Notes under the pieces: model-generated
The model's database searches: none
What the model was told of the DNA's origin: nothing
The model's input: only the letters and a program-made list of their open reading frames with translations
Shown here: positions 47,619 to 60,100 of the stretch, in pieces
Numbering within the stretch: the first letter of the stretch is position 1
Layout: every line of letters begins with the position of its first letter
Position numbers and translations under genes: made by a program
Source of the DNA: Grammothele lineata
Lineage: Eukaryota > Basidiomycota > Agaricomycetes > Polyporales > Polyporaceae
Length of the DNA stretch: 64,000 nt
Assembly: GCA_002150815.3 (NCBI GenBank)
Contig: NDFF03000011.1
Span: forward strand, 682,001 to 746,000
Direction of reading: 5' to 3'

Positions 47619-49681
47619 CTATACCAGCGGCCGGAACCGTAACTCCGTATATCTGAGCGGGATATACGCTAGCCCCGCAAGGGCAAACGCGAGCTCGAAA
47701 CCGATGTCGCCTGTCTTCTCCGCGATTGGGCCTACGAACCATACCTGGTCCATGGACGGCACGATGAGCGCGCAGGAGATCGCACATGCCCCAAGCGCGG
47801 CGAGCCCCGTCGGGAGCGCGCGCGCATCGGCCCACCGGCTGACGTCGTACGTGGCGAATCTGCCGCGCCGGATGACCAGGTGCTCGGTGAGAACGACGGC
47901 GCCGAACGCGCTTGCCCAGTATCCGATCAGGCCAAGGAAGTTGGTGAGCGTGTCGTAGAACTTGTGCGCTCCGACGATGGAGATCGGGATGAGGCTGCAA
48001 GCGAACGAAGTGTCAATACTACGCCGTGCACTAATGACATAGACGTACATCGCAGTGGCCAGGATGGAAAACATGTACCGAGGAATCACGGCTAACGGGG
48101 GGATGAAAGTCTGGAAACTCAGGCTGAACGAGTAGAACGTGGGCGCGATGTTTGCCGTGACGCTGAGGGCCATGAGAACTGTAAGGAATTTTCCGAAATT
48201 GCCTGTTGGTCGAAGCATGGCTTCGATGAGACCGCCGACATTTCCATCGGTATATCCTTCCTCCCATGCCGGAACGAAAGGTACCGTTACGGCAACCGCA
48301 GCACCGAGACATTGAATGAGGATCTACAGAATGTGGATATGAGTATCAATGCCGAGGTGTATATAACGAACGTACTATAGGGACGTTGAAGCCGAGGTAG
48401 GAATACAGGAATATCCTCCAACTGAATAACACAATCAGCTGCTGTCAGTATACCAGAGTCTACGTATACACACCTAGGCACTGAGGGGCTGTAATAGATC
48501 GTGAAATCCGACCCCAGGGCGCTATACGTGATGACAAATCCAGCGACCGTCGAGGCGAACGAAAGTACCGCTTGAGGAGTGGCGGGCTCGGCTGGAGGAG
48601 GGGTGACGAGATGCTTGCCGCCGACTCCAAGAGCAACAAGGTAGACGACGAGGACGGGCAGCCATGCCAATCGCTCATACCTATTCGATGGGTTACAACG
48701 CAGTGACGTCATCGAAGCATGAAACTTGCCAGTTGAGAACTCGGAAACCGCAGAATGATACCTGCGTACTGATTAGAAGCATTCGCGGACTGTCTTGTGT
48801 ATAGCGCACCAATAGCGATACAACAGTTATGACTACAATGCCGACGCTGTTGGCACATTTGAGTATGTAGTCATCAATGGCGAAATACAAACTAACCTCC
48901 AGCTGAGACGACCGTCGGAAATACTTGCTAGGGTTTGACCTCCAAGTATACAATTCAAAATCGAGAAGCCCATCATGGTAGCAAGGTTGAAGACGTTCAT
49001 GATGATAACGCCGTAGAAGCTACTCATATCGTGAGCTCCAGGATAACAGATCTCGAATAACTCGTTCGACTGCGGTACGTACCCAAAGCTGTATCGAGCC
49101 TGGCACATCTGCCGCAATCCGAGCTTTGGGCCCCATGTTGAGCTATTCGCGGACATCCGAGTCAGCATAGGGCCGAGCGACGACGAACAGAACGCACAAG
49201 TATGCTGGCAACGCACTGCACAGTAAGTTGAAGAACAAGATCACGAGGCAAGAGTCACGAAGACCCAAGCCGAAGATCACAGGCCCGAGAGTTCCGGCAG
49301 AGAAGCTGGACCGTAGGGGATTAGGCGACGATGCAGGAGTAGATAGACGAAAGTGTAGCACTCACGAGAGGATATTGAAATTCGCGGAGAGCCAGAGGAA
49401 GAACACCTTGCTGTACTGGGTGTCTACACGTTCTTCTGCTGGTACTGGCGTAATCCCTGTGAAAATATCTTAACATTTGCGAAAGAAGCCAGGATCAATC
49501 ACGCACCTCTAGTCTCTAAGCCCCATCTGAGCAACCGTCTCGTCCACTCATGGGAGTAATGCCAGTCTTTTTGGGCATGTGCAAGCTCGCTAAACGAGCC
49601 GGCGTCCTTCTCCACAACCGCAGGATCGTCCATGGGCGCCTTGACGTCGTACGCTTTCTCTGTCGCTGGAGCAGTCGACAT
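47619..49681 (-). CDS. NCS1 nucleobase permease (purine-cytosine type)
   Basis: Proton symporter of the NCS1 family in the plasma membrane, relatives of Fcy2 importing cytosine and purines. The ATG at 49681 starts a hydrophilic N-terminus (APATEKAYDVKAPMDDP) followed by RRLLRWGLETRGA and ITPVPAEERVD, the usual entry to helix 1. About twelve helices follow: FSAGTLGPVIFGLGL (the typical NxxxxSxGxLG region), NVFNLATMMGFSILNCILG (helix 5), FASTVAGFVITYSALGSDFT (helices 6-7) and FGKFLTVLMALSVTANIAPT. The end reads ELAFALAGLAYIPLRY. Around ten exons with short introns. Within NCS1 the exact substrate (cytosine, purine or a vitamin) cannot be decided from sequence alone. Confidence 0.9.
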
Positions 49682-50066
49682 GGTCGAGTCAGAGGAGGGC
49701 GAAGCCTTCGAACCCTATCGCAGTCAGCCTATCGCTGATAACCTTGAGGTAACAGAGAGGGTGCTGCTCACCTTTCCCAAGCCTAATCAAAACAGAATCC
49801 CACGCTGGATAAGTTTTCAGCGAGTCATGGCGAGTCGCATAAGCTCCGCGGGCCACTCGAGCGTTTGAGCCAAGCCGAACGCGATCGACAGCCACTCGCG
49901 GTCGAGAAATCATCATCTCTGGCGCCTAATCTGGGATCGGGGTCACGTCTGCTCCCGCACCATTTCGGAAATATTATTCCCACGACGCTCGACGCCAGCA
50001 TCGAACGCGTCGACGCCGTGCTCGAAGCTGCACACGTTGTCCGTGTGGCCCCGCTCGTCGTGCTCC
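49682..50066. other. Divergent promoter of permease and MOB4-like gene
   Basis: Starts at 49681 (minus) and 50067 (plus) define a 385-bp shared promoter. Short open frames cross it without support. Confidence 0.5.
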
Positions 50067-51878
50067 ATGGCAGTCGCTATCCAACGTCCGCTCAAGGGAT
50101 CCCGCATCTCCTCATTCTACCCCGTCAAGTCTCTTCCTCCCCTCTCCGCGCTCGATAGCGCGTTCCAACTTCAAGAGTACATTTCCCTCCTCATTCGCTC
50201 TGATGTTCATGACGTAGACAAGATCGTCTCAATTCCTGGAAAAGCCAATGGAGACGGCCAAGACAGCGACGCGAAGGCGGAGGACAGAGATACTGAAAAG
50301 GACGGCGCGGGCGCTGTGAACGTTGACGAGGCATGTTGGGTGTATGAACAATTACGGTGCGTACCACGCCTCACTCCTTAAGTGCTCTCTAGTAATCTGC
50401 TAAACCTTTAGACGGCTCGCGCAAGACCTTTCGCACCCTCTGATTACCATGCTTCAGCAAGAGTGTACGCGAAGCACCTGCCCAGAGATGAAGGCGGGCG
50501 AATGGTTGTACCTTTGTGTCGCCCACGGGAACGACGGGGCTATGGAGGTGAGGATACCTGCTCATCGAGCATCCTGGCGACAGCTGAGTTCTGGGCAGCA
50601 ATGTTGCGCTATAGATTATATCCTGCATACCCTCGACAGCGCAACTGCGCTGCTGAACTCCCCTCGCGCGTTCCCATCCCGGTAGGCTCATCCCATCCGT
50701 TGCTTCTCCAACCACGTTCTCAATGCACGCACAGACTCTCCGTTCCCCCTACCTCTCACCGCCACTTCTCCTCTCTTGCCCGTCGGCTCGGTCGCATCTT
50801 CGCCCATGCTTACTTCCACCACCGCGAAGCTTTCGAGCAAGCCGAGGCCGAATCCTCGCTCTATGCCCGCTTCCTCGCGCTCACCTCTAAGTTCGAGCTC
50901 GTCCCCGCTGAGTTCCTCGTCATCCCGCCCCGCCTTACCGCTATGTCCGACGATGACCGTCGTGGTGACCACGTCGAGCCTCCACGTTTACTCGGTGCCG
51001 CCCTCGACCCGCGGCGCGACCTGGGACGCGGTTGGTCTTCTTCTCCGGATCACCTCTCCTCCCCCGGGGGTGAGGGGCGCGAAGGGCGTGGGACGAGCCC
51101 ACCCGGACCCGCAGGCCAGACGCGCAACGAGAGCCCGCGCAAGTTTGGCCGGAACCGGACGGACACAATGGTGTACAGCGAGGCGTTCAGCGTCGCGGAG
51201 GAGCTCGCCAAAGGCGACTTGACCGAGGTCGATATCGACCGCGAGATTGCCGCCGAACGCGCCGCCGCTGCCGCCGATGCAGATATGCCCGGTCCTCCAC
51301 CAGCTCCCTCCGTGGAGCCGCCGCCGCCGCCGCCATCAGAGGCGGAGTATATACCGGAGTCCGTCGTAGATCAGCCGGAGACGGAGACGGCAGAAGAGCC
51401 GACTTCACAGGAACTTGCGATGGAAGAGCCTGAAGCGTCCACTGAGGAGCCGGCACCTGAAGCGTCTACCCATGAGCTTCCAGAGCACGTTGCTGAGCCT
51501 ACGCAGGAGACGCCGGCCGCCGATGCCACCAAGGAAGAAGAAGATGAGGAAGAAGATGAGGAAGGAGACGACGACGAAGAGGAGGAGGAAGAGGAAGAGG
51601 AAGAAGAGGAGGAGGGCCACACCGAGGCCGCCGAGGAGCCTGCGCCAACGACCGAGCCCGCAGTACCTGTCACTGAGCCCACTCGTCCGGAGGTGACAGA
51701 CGCATCCTCTACGGAGGATGTACCGTCTGTTACGGTCGAGGCTCCGGCCGCTATCTCCGAAGAAACGCTTGCTGACGTGAACGTCGTGGTCGAGGACGAA
51801 CAGGCGCAGGTGGAAAAGGAAGAGGTGCAGGACGAAGGTCCGCCGACGGAACACATCTCAAGCACTTCAGACGCGTGA
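50067..51878 (+). CDS. MOB4: MOB4/phocein family protein with long acidic tail
   Basis: Kinase-regulatory adaptor; MOB4/phocein is a core subunit of STRIPAK, the phosphatase-kinase complex that controls hyphal fusion and septation in fungi. Four exons: 50067-50356, 50412-50547, 50599-50681 and 50735-51878, about 550 residues. The MOB fold includes the cysteines of ECTRSTCPEMKAGEWLYLC, the core CAIDYILHTLDSATALLNS, the family-specific FPSR and the zinc-site histidines in IFAHAYFHHREAFE. Unlike animal MOB4 (about 225 residues), the domain ends near residue 260 and is followed by about 290 disordered residues rich in Pro, Glu and Ala, including an almost pure Asp/Glu run at 51535-51620. The insert KANGDGQDSDAKAEDRDTEK also enlarges the N-terminal half. 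Confidence 0.88.
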
Positions 51879-51980
51879 CAGTTTCCGTCATGTATTGTAG
51901 GACTCCATGTGCTAGTGATATATTTCCTTGGTCATCCCTGGACGTACAAATACGCTAGACTACAACAACAATCAAGAAAC

Positions 51981-54900
51981 TCATACTCTATCCAAGTACT
52001 TGCGAAGGTAAGATCCATGTATCGACATATAGTGGTAGAACCCCCGTTCCAGTGTGCCCGGTGACCCCAACGCCTTCGCCTTGATCTCGCACAGCTCGCG
52101 CATGGAGACGTTCCACGGGAACCGCGACCAGTGGTCCTTCGACCGCTCGTAATCATACACATAGGCGTACGAAGCCCGGATGCGCTTGACCGCGTCCTCG
52201 TCGAAGAAGCGCAAGTCCTTCGGGACCTTGTGAAAGTCGCGCGATACGCTGCGGAGGACATCCTGGCGGCGCTCGATGGGGAGATCTGTGAACGACGCGA
52301 CCCTCGCCTGCTTCCGTGCTGCCTCCCTGCGTTGTCCCTCCTCGTTGTACATCCTCTCGACGTGAGTCTCAATGACTCCCAGCTCGTCCGCCATCCCGTT
52401 TACGCCATCCTTTTTGAGGAGTTCGGCACGCCTCTTGGCGTCCTGGTATGGGCCTGCGAGATCGACGTCAAGAGAGGGGTTGTGGTGGGAGGGGATTTTG
52501 CGAATGATCCGTGTGAGAGCGTTTGAACATTCTGTTTTCATGATATCCGCGAAGAGGTCCAAGATAAATCTTCGATTGCTCATCCTTTTCCGTTGAAGTA
52601 GGTTGTGTTCCGGCGCATACTTGTCGTTGCCGTCTACATACAGCTTCCATTCGGGCTCGGCGACGGACCATCTGTGACGGTGCTTGGCGTACTCATCTGG
52701 TTTGACGGCAACCCCGGTTTTGGAACCGTCGAGGATGGCACAGAACCTGGGAATCGTTCAGGGAGGAAGCACGACGAACAGAGGGTGAGTGCGCACATGT
52801 AAGCCAAGAATATAGTTTCATCGTGGTCGTAGCCCTGGTAGTAGGTGGAATTGTCCCACCACGTCGAGTATTGCCCAACGAGTGACTTATCTTTCAGCGT
52901 TCCGAGAAGGTGTTTCTGTACACCGTGTATCTTCTCGTCTTCGGAACAATCGACCGGAAACTGAGCCAAGAACTCGGAGACGGACAATGGGTTCTTGATG
53001 AGGCACTCTTGCACTTCCTTCGGTTCGACGGCAAACTTCCGAGGATCTGGAACACGAAATGCGCTGACAATCTCGGGATCCCAGAAAACCTCCATAGTGT
53101 CGCCGTCGTAGTCCCCTGACAGGTTAAAACTGAGAAAAGGATGTCCGAATGAGTGCAATAATATACTCACCTCCGCCAGTAAGACTGGCCAAATGCCGAT
53201 TCAGAGGACGTCCCTGATAGAGATGGTTGGCAGTCGAGACAACTATGACATCACAGTAATGTGCAAGCTTCTCGTGCCAGACAGCCCGGACCTAATGGCA
53301 GATTCCGGTGAGTAATGATATCTACTGAAGTCAGGGACCATCACGCCCGTGTTACGTGGACACTACCGAACGTCCTGCCATGCACTTGGGACTGCAGCAT
53401 ATGTAAATAGCCGTTCTTGGCCGCTGCGCCGTGAGCCAGGAGAGAACAACGGACGTGTCTGCGGCGCGCTAATATGTGCACAAGGTTCCGCGACCCCAAG
53501 ATAAGCTCCGGGTGCCGAACCTTCGACGAATCTGACGAGATCGTGTTATGTACTTCCCTCCACAGATCCTGCATGGCCGTGAGCCACGCGTGCCCCACAC
53601 TTCACGAGCAAGCGCGATGAACAGTCAACTTTCCCGAAAGAAAACAGCCACACCATCTAGGGTCTAGATCGAGAGACTACTCACTTTCTGCACGTCGCTT
53701 GGGACCTTGCACGGATGACGCGTAACCTGTAGTATGAAGGCTTTGATATGACTACATGTGCAACCTCCTCTACATAGAAACTTACCAAAACATCGCCTAA
53801 GACGATATCAGAGAAACCGCCCTTCCCGTCGGGTAGGTTGCTCCGAGAGCTCTTGACATGTATCTCGCCGGGTCCCAAAACGCCCAAAGGATCTAGATTG
53901 CTTTGTCAGAGAGCCGGCGATATGACCTCATACCGTGGTTAGATGTACTCACCGGGGACAATGAAGGCGGAGCATGACTGAGGAACCGCGAACCGGAAGC
54001 GGGTCTTGAACGTCTTGACAACTTTCTTTGCGACCTCAGCGAGCTTCGCCCGGAGCACGGCGCACGTCTGGGGTTGAAAGCCCGAGGCGAGGAGTACCAT
54101 GCATGTTTCTTCGAGGCTCGACGGGCAACCGCTGATGGGGTCCTCCCACCACGCGCTGCTCTGCTCTCTGAGCATCTCGTCGAGCTCGTCGAGCCCATCC
54201 TCGTCCTCCCACTCGTCCTCCCGATCGTCCGCGACGTGCCCCGCGAGGCGCGCCGTACCGCCGTCCTCACGCGCGAGACGCGCAGATATCACGCTACCCT
54301 CACGTGAGAGTGCATGCCAGAGCAGTTTCATCGTCTCCTCGCCGTCGGGCTGGTCCTTCCGGTCCCAGGCAAGGAGTGCGTCTAGACGCTCATCGAGGTT
54401 GAGCTTGTAGAGCTCCTGGAAGCGACCGAACGGGACGCCATTCTCCCCGAAATTGGTGATAGTTTCGGTCGAAAGCCGGGCGGGGCATCGCAAATGGGAC
54501 ACGCGAAGGACGTCGAGGGTGAGTTTCGTGGGGTCGGTGCCGTCGGGGAGAATGCATTCGCTGAGCGGCTTCGACGTGTACCGGATCTTTGTCTGAGACG
54601 GGCGTAGCCAGATCTTCGGCTCTTCTTCGTCCTCGGGAGGCAGGTCGTAGCGTACGAGGAGCAGTCCCTTCGCGCCACCGATTCGGCACTGAACTGCGGT
54701 TGGTGGACGCTCCGACGTCTTGAGCTTGTCGAAGATGAGCTGCATGGTAGCGCGGTTCGCGAAACCGCAACCGTCTGTCATTTGCATCTCGCTAGGTGGC
54801 TTCCCCAAACCCTGAAAGGCATCACAAACTACACGATGCGTTACAATGCATCCGCAGACCAACAAATGCAATCACGTACTAATGTCGTCCTCGAACATGA

Positions 54901-56418
54901 TGTGCTGAGGTCTGAACCGGATTCCGGGGACTGAGTTGGATAGGCCCAGAGCAAACCGAGCTGCCCATTTGGCCATCGTCTAGCCGAGTGATAAGCAACC
55001 AAGCGTGCGGCATCTGCAGACTCATACCTGATCGTCGTTGAGCGCCATGTCGTTATGCCACCGGATAAAATCCATGAATGACCACTCGTCGCTGGCAGTA
55101 GGATCTTCCGGAGGTTCCACACGTAGGTTCCCCTCGAGCCCCCTCACAACCTCGTTCGTCCTGAACAGGAATACGTTGTGTTCCTTGGCGAAGAAGGCCC
55201 GAAATACTGCATTGAAGATGATGAACGGGCGGTGGAAATACTCAACGAGCTTGTTGCCCTTTTCTCGGAGCACATCCCTATGGATCCGGACGCGAATAAA
55301 CCGGCGTGAACCGAAGCGGCGCATGAAACGATTTGAGGTACTGAGCTGGGCGCAATCGAGGGTGAAACGATACTTTTCATCCGCCAGACCGGATTTCTCC
55401 AGTTTTGCTATGAAGTGCACCTTACCCCCATACCATGTTCGATCGGCGTCTGGGAGCATTTTGAAGATACTATCCTCGTGCTGGTTGCATCCTAAGGCGC
55501 CATAACGGTGACGTGCGAGCACCTTTTCCTCTAGATCCAATTCGTCCCAGGGGTCCTGTAGAGCATCGTGTCAATGACAGTGCTTGGTATGAGAATCGTG
55601 ATAGCCACAAACCGTCGCAGAGAGTTCCCGTGCATACGCAGACGCAAACTCGCTATTGCCTTGACTGACCATGCCACGTTTGTTCTTGACATATCTCCTA
55701 ACCTCTGGAGCCACTTTTGCGTTCAACTCCAGCTGTTTCAGCCCACGGAGAAATTCAAATTCAAACGCGTCCACAGGAAAGCCCGTGCCGAGGTAACGGG
55801 CGATTTCCCACTGGCCGCCCCAAGGTAAATTGGAAATGAGCGTGCGGAAGTGGTGGTTATAAGCCTGCCGCGAGAATTAGTACGTATGGCCAAGCTATTG
55901 CAACGTCGAGACGTGGATCGTACAACTATAACAGGCTTAACAGCGCCAGATTGTGGTTGAGCGGTATCGGTTTGAATACCAACCGGTGGAATCGGAGCGA
56001 GTTGCGCTCGAAGATCACTGCCTTGAGCAGGCCCCGAAGAAGTCGTGTCCGAGATAGATAGAGGTGTCTGTAGGACATAATCAATGACAACGATGACGAA
56101 TGGGAGTTGGAGAGGGAGTGAACCGCCGCGTACTGGCTCGTTTACCACCGTGGCCTCAGAGTCTTGTGACGGGCGCGAGATCTTCTTCGGTCGTTCTCCC
56201 TCATCTTCATCGGATCGTTTGCGCTTGGGCGTTAGCTCCTCAAGGGCTTGCGTCAACGCCACCGACGCGTCGAGCCCTACATGTATTCTATTCGCGTCCT
56301 CGTCTAAGCAGAAGACGTCAGAAGCGTTCATGTGACGCTAGATCTCACACTGACCGGGAACCATTGCGATGAGCTCGGTAATGTCTTCATCGCCGAAAAC
56401 ATCGGTGTAGTTGCTGGC
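51981..56418 (-). CDS. RNA-dependent RNA polymerase of the RNAi pathway (QDE-1/RDR family)
   Basis: Synthesises double-stranded RNA from single-stranded templates for small-RNA silencing. The catalytic loop is GDYDGDTMEVFWDPEIV, with the D-x-D-G-D triad that binds metal. Other hallmarks are TDGCGFANR upstream, PCKVPSDVQKVRAVWHEKL, YCDVIVVSTANHLYQGRPLN, FGSRRFIRVRIHRDVL in the N-terminal half and WWDNSTYYQGYDHDETIFLA in the C-terminal half. The coding end is a TGA at 51981. The 5' end is unresolved. A clear exon 56418-56355 (ASNYTDVFGDEDITELIAM) joins 56303 in phase, but the exon holding the start must lie further up, before about 56650. Most introns are near 50 bp; one is 393 bp (53292-53684). 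Confidence 0.9.
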
Positions 56419-57194
56419 CTGCAGGCAGCTATCAGCTTTGGTTGTTGTTAAACGACGAACAGACGCGCCGCTCCCTTCGACACGTCAAGTACCGGTACGA
56501 CGGCAGGGTCGCAACAAGTGTAGGTGTAGTAGTTGCATCTAACACAGCCCTGCTACCGGCAGGAACAATTCACTTACCTGCGAGGAGTCCGAATGCGCAG
56601 ACCCGCTTCTGCAAACGGTCATGATGGGGGTTTGTGGGTGTCGCGCGCTACCAGTATTCGAATTGACGCGTTCAACGCGCTGGTGCGGTCTGGAACATGC
56701 GTCCAATGTCCGAGGAAGTAGATCAAGCAATTGGGCGTGTGCGAGTAGAAAGGTGGTGGGTATATGAGCGATGCAGAGAGAGGAAGTGCAGAGCCTGCCG
56801 GAACGCGATCGTCGAGTGCCTGTGCCACTGTCGGGTGAGAACCGACGCCACGTGATCGTACCAGGTGTGGACGGGATCACTGTCAGAGGGAATCGGGATT
56901 CGGATCTCCGGGCCAAGCGGACTTGCGTCGGAAGACGACGCTGGTGTTCTCCTCCTCGTGGCGATGCGAAAATGGACAGTGGTTTTGGCTATAACGAAAG
57001 CGAAGCAAAGAATGAGGAACTGCTATGTCCGACAGAACACATACCGTTGAGTGCCATGCACGGGAGGACAAAGAAACGCAGCCCCGGAAAGGAAGGGCCG
57101 GAGACCGAGAACGGAGTCCCAGACCGCGCCGTGCCAGTCTGTCCCAGTCCACAGCTCCCAGTCGACCGAGTGCACCTGGCGCCAGCCTTCCCCG
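56419..57194. other. Divergent 5' region: RdRP first exon and promoter of five-module gene
   Basis: Minus-strand pieces such as QKRVCAFGLLA before a good gtaagt donor near 56580, and ATTTPTLVATLPSYR near 56500, may be first exons of the polymerase, but their phases could not be joined to 56418. The right part should hold the promoter of the plus-strand gene. Confidence 0.4.
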
Positions 57195-60100
57195 ATGGGC
57201 TCGTACTACCGCGAGCATGTCTCCTCTTACCCCGACCTCACTGTCAATCCCTATCCCCCTCATCCCGCCCTCGAGCTTCAGAATGCCCCCGTCCAACATG
57301 ACCCCGCCGTTCAGGGCTCTGCGTCTAGGATTTGTTCCGTCAAGGGCTGCACCACCACCCTCCCCGAAGATTATGCACGCAAGATGTGCGAGGTCTGTCG
57401 CGGCCGTCACCGCGTGTACGCAATGACCAAACGCGCGAAACGCAAGATGGAGAAGGCCGTACTGAATGGGTCCGCAAGTGGCGACCAGACGATTGCATGG
57501 ATGCCTCCGGACGATACTCCTCAAAGCCAGGTCCCAGGAGCTGAGGAGTCGCGCCCGCCGGCTCCACAGGAAGAGAGGCATGAACCAACTTCGAGTGCAC
57601 TACACACGTATGAGGTACTGTCGCTTTATTCCCTCTGGGCTGTCGGCATATACGGGCGTAGAATTTGGTGAGGGTGGTCAGGTTCGGGACGACTGAAGTT
57701 TGCCCGTACCAGGCGTGGCTCTCGAGACTCGTTCGAGAGCGATCACATGGGTGATTCGATATCCTAAATGTAGGCCGCCATGGATTTTTGCCCATAGCCT
57801 GCGTTTCCATGTTATTTTCTTGATCGCGGCACCACACACCTTCATGACATGCGCTATGGGATTTGTTGCGTGAGATAGTCAGACGCGGACTATGCTTTCG
57901 TCGTGGCATGTAGTCGCAGTATATGCGATGCATCGAGTGTCTGTGGATACCCTGCTTTTGACTGCATCGTTCTTCTTCCTGCTAAGCCTTCCGGCTCGCA
58001 AGGATTCGCGCTTATGATTGATTGTCTGCTTCAGATGCCCCAGATGGACAGAGGAATACCCGCGCAGCTCATTCAAACACGATGGGACCCGAATTCACTT
58101 GACCCTCGCTTGTTTTCTCAGACCTCGGAACTCGCAGGTGCATTGACTATTTCTCCGCCCGTACCACGAGCACCCTCTCGACAGGGGCCCTCCGTCCGTC
58201 AGGAGCATCCGCCTCTTCCCAAACATCCACCAGACGATCCTTCCTCATCTGCAGGGCCCTCTAACCTGCCTCCTCCGCCCCCACCCGCTCCTGAGATCCA
58301 TCCCGTGCTTGCAGAGGTCTTGAAAACCATCCCCAGAGGAGACGTCCCCACGCGGTTCACCTCTGGGCCCACAGTTCCCGTCACGTCTCCATCCGATGGC
58401 TCTTTGCTCCCTCGTTTCTGCTCCATCAAGGGGTGCAAGACGATCATTGCAGGTAACTCGTTCTTCAAGATGTGCGAGCCATGCCGCGACAGGTACCGCA
58501 ACTACGGAACGAAGAAGCGCGCAAAGTGGAAGCTCGAGAAGCAGGTCGCCGTTGAGGAGCTCAACGAGCTCAACAAGCTACACGCGCAGGAAAACCCACA
58601 ACACGCCGAGGATGCCTCGTCCCTTCCTCAAGACGACAACCGCTGGAACGAGTACAGCCCGCCCACTGGCGAAGGCAATGGCGAGAACATAGCGGGTCCG
58701 AGCGGAACTAGAGGGAGGGCCTCGACGCTGCGCCCGCCGCGGATGTGTACCGTGTCCCACTGTCGCGAGATCCTACCAGGCAGCTACCAGTTCCTCCGTT
58801 GCGAGCGCCATCGAATCCAGAACCGGCACCACAGCAAGCTCAAGCGCGTGCGCGACAAGGATCTCAAAGCACAAGTACATGACGACTGGGCCGCCGCCAT
58901 CGGTGGGCGCGACGCGAGCACAGCCAGCGGAGATGGGCCGGTCGACGATGAGGGCGTTGAAGATGAGGATGAAGGGGAGGATGGTGACGAAATAGCTGGC
59001 GAAGAGAACGAGGTTGACATGGCGGTGAGCATAGGCGATGCAGGTGGGGTTACTGGGGCGGGAGTAGGGGAGCTTGGTGAAGCAGGTACGGCATCTGGCG
59101 TCCTCATCACGGCAGAGGACATCGCCCGCGCTCTCGACGTCCTCGCAAGCGAGATTCCCCCCGGCGCACTGGGCCCTGGCTACGAGGAAGACGAGGATGC
59201 AGACGGATATGCAGAACAAGATCAGGACCAGGGCGACGATCCCAATGCTGACGCGGACGCAGATGACGCCGTCGACCCGGAGGACACACCGCGCGGTGAG
59301 CCAGCCCACGGGCTCCCTCCCGCTGCTCGCGGCATCCGGCGCACGAACCACGTCTGTTCTGTGAAGCCTTGCGCGAACCTCCTCTCGCCCAACAACCCAT
59401 GGAAGATGTGCGATCTATGTCGCTCACGCGACCGCGCAGGGCGCCGGCTCAAGGCACTACGTGACAACGGACTCATCTCGGCTGAGGTCGCCGAGGACAA
59501 GATTTCAGAGATCCGAAACGAGGTGGAGGGGCGGGAGGAGCGGCCAAGGCGCAAGGAGAAGGTCAAGGCGCTCATCGAGGAGGGGGAGGAGAGGGAGAAG
59601 AAGAGGCTGGAAAGGAAGGCGGCCAGGAAACAGAGGAAGAAGGCTAAAGCGGCCGCGAACGATGAGATGCAGGACGGTGCTGTGGCTGGACCCTCAAGTT
59701 CTAGCTCTGGGGCTACCGCGCCTTTGGAACCTCCGGCTATGGAAGCGTCGGGCACTGCTCCGCTTCCAGAGCATACAAACTTCATATTTATGGAGCCTAT
59801 GCTCGGAACTATCGTCACCAGTGGGCTGGCCTATCCTTCCCAGGTTTATCCTATTCTTCATCCGTTCGATAAACCACTGACGAACGCGGATACCCTCTGC
59901 AGCCTGATCTAACGGCACCGGCCTCGGCCTCCGAAGAGCAAGCACAATTGATACTAGCAGGCCAAAGTAACGATGACTCTGTGATAACAGGTGATGGTAC
60001 TTCGGGTGTGCCTACAGAGATTCCGCCTACGCCATCTACGAAATCGAAGAAGAGGAAGAAAGGCAAGGCGAAGGCGTCCCCCGCAGCTTCTGAAGAAGCC

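Noticed and set aside
51371..51865. Minus-strand Ser-rich frame of 164 codons with a long serine run
   Set aside because: It is the complement of the Glu/Asp-rich tail of the MOB4-like gene. Runs of gaa/gag read as ttc/ctc or tcc/tct on the other strand.
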